Source: Halalkalibacter alkaliphilus (lineage in GTDB: Bacteria > Bacillota > Bacilli > Bacillales > Bacillaceae_D). From it: a stretch of 64,000 nt of DNA. Shown here piece after piece: positions 61,783 through 64,000 of the stretch. Within the stretch, counting starts at the first letter, position 1, and each line of letters opens with the position of its first letter. A model generated the notes under the pieces. That model saw nothing but the letters and a program-made list of their open reading frames with translations, was not told where the DNA came from and made no database searches. The position numbers and the translations under genes were made by a program. The stretch lies in the NCBI RefSeq assembly GCF_023555415.1, contig NZ_JAKRYL010000002.1, positions 186,001 to 250,000 of the forward strand, given 5' to 3'.

Positions 61783-63096
61783 CTATAAAGGATGGTAATC
61801 ATTCGCATGTTCCGTTTGAATAGCTAATTTATAGATTTTTTCATTTAAATATTTACGATCAAGTTCCAATATCGCTTCTTTTTTGATTCCTTGCTGGATG
61901 TAACGAGAGAATTGCCATACCATCTTTTTAATTCTTGTCTCATTTTGTGAGGCAATTAATTGTAAGGAGTCGATCATAGCAGCAACAACGGATACATCCT
62001 CGATCCCGTAATGTCTGATTTGATAGTAGCAACGATATAAATAGTCTTCAAAATGTCGCTGTTTTACGATGACACGTAAACTTTCAAATTTATCATTATA
62101 ATAAGAACGATGAAGGTTCTTTTTTGCTAACACTTTCAGAATTCTAGCTAGTGCTCGAATGCCGCTAATGGCCGTATTCGGGTCATTTGTGCCTGGAGAT
62201 AGCGCTCGTAAAGTAATTTCAACAAGCTTTGTAAGGCCAAAATCAATATCTTGAATAGTCGCCCGTTCTTCTCCTACATGAAACAAATCTTGATACGTAG
62301 CCTGATCTACGTTGCTTTTCTTATTTCCCCAAAAGGAAAGGATGGTTGAACCTTTTTCAATAAACTCACCAAGTCCAACTTCTACTTTGATAATAATATC
62401 ATCATCACTTGCTTGCTCAACTAATTTATCGATTTCAACAACAAGCAGATACCCTGATTTCTCAGAATGAATGTATGTAGGCTCAATTAAATTTAGTTCT
62501 TCACTCTCCCAATCTTTCCACGGCTCATCTGCAGCTTCAATCATCTCATCTTCATAATTGGCATGAATCGATTCAATTGTATTTCGCGTAATATGATGAA
62601 TTAAATTACTCACTTGAATCCATCTTCCTACATGATGGACAAAAAATACAAAAAAGCCTACACAAACGATCGCATATAACACAGCTAGTGTCGGTGAGAG
62701 AAACAACGTTTGCTCCTTTGTTTCTCGAATGAACAACAATAAAATTAAAGCATACACAAATCCGCCAATGAAAACACCAAGAATTCGCTGTGTGTTGTCA
62801 TCCGTTAAAAAATCCTGCATTGTCCGTGGAGAAAATTGTGATAAGTAGGTTGTAAGAACGACCATAATCGTTGAAAATGAAATGGTTGTCATCGTTAACA
62901 GAGAAGAAGCGATTGTGCTTAACAGAGTCTGTGCCAAACCAATGTCAACGATAAAAAATCCAGGCAAAACATCATTGTTTACATACATATCAAATAGAAC
63001 ACTCAAGAAGGCGAGTATAAAAGAGACGAGTCCATATAATGCCGGGATAAACCAAAAATGTGAGCGCAACATAAGCCATGTGGGACGATTTTTCAT
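61783..63096 (-). CDS. DUF2254 membrane protein
   Basis: 437-aa protein. N-terminal half has four hydrophobic segments (FWFIPALYGLVSFILAFLSV, LLTMTTISFSTIMVVLT, ILGVFIGGFVYALILLLF, VLYAIVCVGFFVFFVHH); the C-terminal half is a soluble domain with IDFGLTKLVEITLRALSPGTNDPN-type sequence (DIDFGLTKLVEIT, ALSPGTNDPNTAI). DUF2254 is of unknown function. ATG 63096 is nine bases after GGGAGG; the frame opens at 63105. Confidence 0.87.
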   Translation of the reverse strand: MKNRPTWLMLRSHFWFIPALYGLVSFILAFLSVLFDMYVNNDVLPGFFIVDIGLAQTLLSTIASSLLTMTTISFSTIMVVLTTYLSQFSPRTMQDFLTDDNTQRILGVFIGGFVYALILLLFIRETKEQTLFLSPTLAVLYAIVCVGFFVFFVHHVGRWIQVSNLIHHITRNTIESIHANYEDEMIEAADEPWKDWESEELNLIEPTYIHSEKSGYLLVVEIDKLVEQASDDDIIIKVEVGLGEFIEKGSTILSFWGNKKSNVDQATYQDLFHVGEERATIQDIDFGLTKLVEITLRALSPGTNDPNTAISGIRALARILKVLAKKNLHRSYYNDKFESLRVIVKQRHFEDYLYRCYYQIRHYGIEDVSVVAAMIDSLQLIASQNETRIKKMVWQFSRYIQQGIKKEAILELDRKYLNEKIYKLAIQTEHANDYHPL

Positions 63097-63244
63097 GACA
63101 AACAACCTCCCTCTTTAACGATGTATTACGTAGTATTTTTAGTTATTTTGTCAAAATTAAACATTTAACTTTTCGTTTATGCAGGAAAATGAGCCGATCA
63201 TGCGGAAACATGTGAAGAGTGAAAAAGAATAAAGGAGTGTTTAG

Positions 63245-63658
63245 ATGGCCATTCAATACCCAAGCAATGAAGAAGTGAAGCAATTATTACACGAAAGCAA
63301 ACGAATTGCAGTTGTCGGTCTGTCAGCAAACCCAGAGCGAACGTCATACATGGTGTCAGAAGCAATGCAAAAAGCAGGATATGAGATCATCCCAGTCAAT
63401 CCTACAGCAGATGAAGTTCTAGGGGTGAAAGCAGTTAAATCACTTAAAGAAATTGAAGGTGACATTGATATTGTTAATGTTTTTAGAAGAAGTGAATTTC
63501 TCCCGGAAGTAGCACGTGAAACGATTGAAGTGGGAGCTAAGTCTTTTTGGGCGCAACTCGGGCTTGAAAACGAAGAGGCATACGATATGTTAACTGAAAA
63601 AGGAATTCAAACCGTCATGAATCGCTGCATAAAAGTCGAACATGCAAAGTGGAAATAG
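63245..63658 (+). CDS. CoA-binding Rossmann protein, YneT/YccU-like
   Basis: 137-aa protein of the CoA-binding domain family (like the N-terminus of succinyl-CoA ligase alpha). Seen: KRIAVVGLSANPERTSYMV, VNPTADEVLGVKA, DIVNVFRRSEFLPEV and FWAQLGLENEEA. Function unknown; probably binds CoA or a nucleotide. AAAGGAGTG precedes ATG 63245. Single gene. Confidence 0.88.
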   Translation: MAIQYPSNEEVKQLLHESKRIAVVGLSANPERTSYMVSEAMQKAGYEIIPVNPTADEVLGVKAVKSLKEIEGDIDIVNVFRRSEFLPEVARETIEVGAKSFWAQLGLENEEAYDMLTEKGIQTVMNRCIKVEHAKWK

Positions 63659-63736
63659 AAACAGTGGTTAAAAATAGAGAGAATGAATACTGAACAAGGT
63701 GAAAAGTCACTCAATAATCAGTACGTTGATCTATAC

Positions 63737-63795
63737 TAGCAATGTCTTTGCACGTAGCCGCCTTCTATGAGAAACCCACTCATAGAAGGTTTTTT
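63737..63795 (+). repeat. Dispersed hairpin element, copy C
   Basis: AGCAATGTCTTTGCACGTAG followed by stem CCTTCTATGAG / CTCATAGAAGG (63761-63771 with 63779-63789), loop AAACCCA, then TTTTTTAAG. Shares the AGCAATG...GCACG lead and hairpin core with copies A and B and may terminate the CoA-binding gene. Confidence 0.8.
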
Positions 63796-63860
63796 AAGAT
63801 ATTACATAATGGGGAGAGGACAAGGTGAAATTAATTCTTATTTCACCGAAACATTGAAGC

Positions 63861-63910
63861 TGCAAGGCTAGTGAAAAAGGTTACCATTAGCCTTTTTCAC
63901 TAGCCTTGCA
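63861..63910. repeat. Perfect 20-bp inverted repeat
   Basis: Arms 63861-63880 and 63891-63910 (TGCAAGGCTAGTGAAAAAGG and complement), ten-base loop, no T tract on either side. It contains the TGAAAAAGG / CCTTTTTCA core seen elsewhere. The last 90 bp of the window hold no visible gene start. Confidence 0.85.
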
Positions 63911-64000
63911 GAGCCCACCCTTTTCTTTTCAGAATGTTAAAGAAAATGCAGGATAATCGAAAAGAGGTTGCGAATACAGAAATAACCGCTACAATAGATA

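Overview
The window is chromosomal DNA of a low-GC, endospore-forming Bacillaceae. The evidence is a Bacillus-type (type B) RNase P RNA, a B. subtilis-like gene block (mrfA/yprA, mrfB/yprB, cotD, ypsA, gpsB, an RNase H gene, rnpB, rlmL/ypsC), and many sporulation genes (kapB, kapD, YhcN-type lipoprotein, an Spo0E-like peptide, cotD, a second coat-like repeat protein, a YjcZ peptide, the ComA/ComB sulfolactate pair). An ectoine-hydrolase-like gene would suit a halophilic or alkaliphilic member. No prophage, IS transposase, CRISPR array, tRNA or complete rRNA operon was seen.

Layout. 1-5.4 kb: gltB (5' truncated by the window edge) and gltD. 5.4-7.5 kb: a YpjP-like secreted protein, three small membrane proteins and kapB. 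7.5-16.9 kb: a catabolic island with a PucR-type regulator divergent from a gamma-family PLP enzyme, an M20D amidohydrolase, a homoserine-dehydrogenase-like protein, an aldehyde dehydrogenase and a DoeA-like M24 ectoine hydrolase, followed by an EamA transporter. 17-21 kb: dapA on the minus strand under a lysine riboswitch, an unlisted Spo0E-like peptide, and spore or envelope lipoproteins. 21-24.7 kb: a HAD phosphatase, a DUF523/DUF1722 protein, and a cold-shock gene preceded by an independently promoted and terminated structured RNA. 24.7-30 kb: an erythromycin-esterase-like protein, then a HisD-family dehydrogenase (HpsN-like), a LacI regulator and a GntP permease, with paired LacI-type operators.

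30-36 kb: a coat-like protein with 63-bp tandem repeats behind a SigK-type promoter, a GmhB-like phosphatase, an isolated VWA-like domain, a CAP-domain lipoprotein, a serine hydrolase and an acyltransferase. 36-43.7 kb: the conserved mrfAB-cotD-ypsA-gpsB-rnhA-rnpB-rlmL block. 43.7-44.9 kb: no conventional gene, but a rearranged MITE-like element and three tandem ~143-bp units, each with two micro-ORFs behind ribosome-binding sites. 45-64 kb: housekeeping and sporulation genes (YneR, M32 carboxypeptidase, KapD, AcuI/YhfP, ComA/ComB, a diguanylate cyclase, a molybdopterin oxidoreductase, LysR, thiolase, FadH under a FadR-like box, DUF2254, a CoA-binding protein).

Across the window there are two families of small dispersed repeats: a hairpin element with a conserved loop and covarying stem (four copies), and a 231-bp element with 12-bp terminal inverted repeats (one full and one internally deleted copy). 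The items most worth a second look are the micro-ORF array, the alternative ectoine-type cluster, the structured RNA upstream of csp, and the dispersed hairpin family. Function assignments rest on sequence recognition only; no database search was run.
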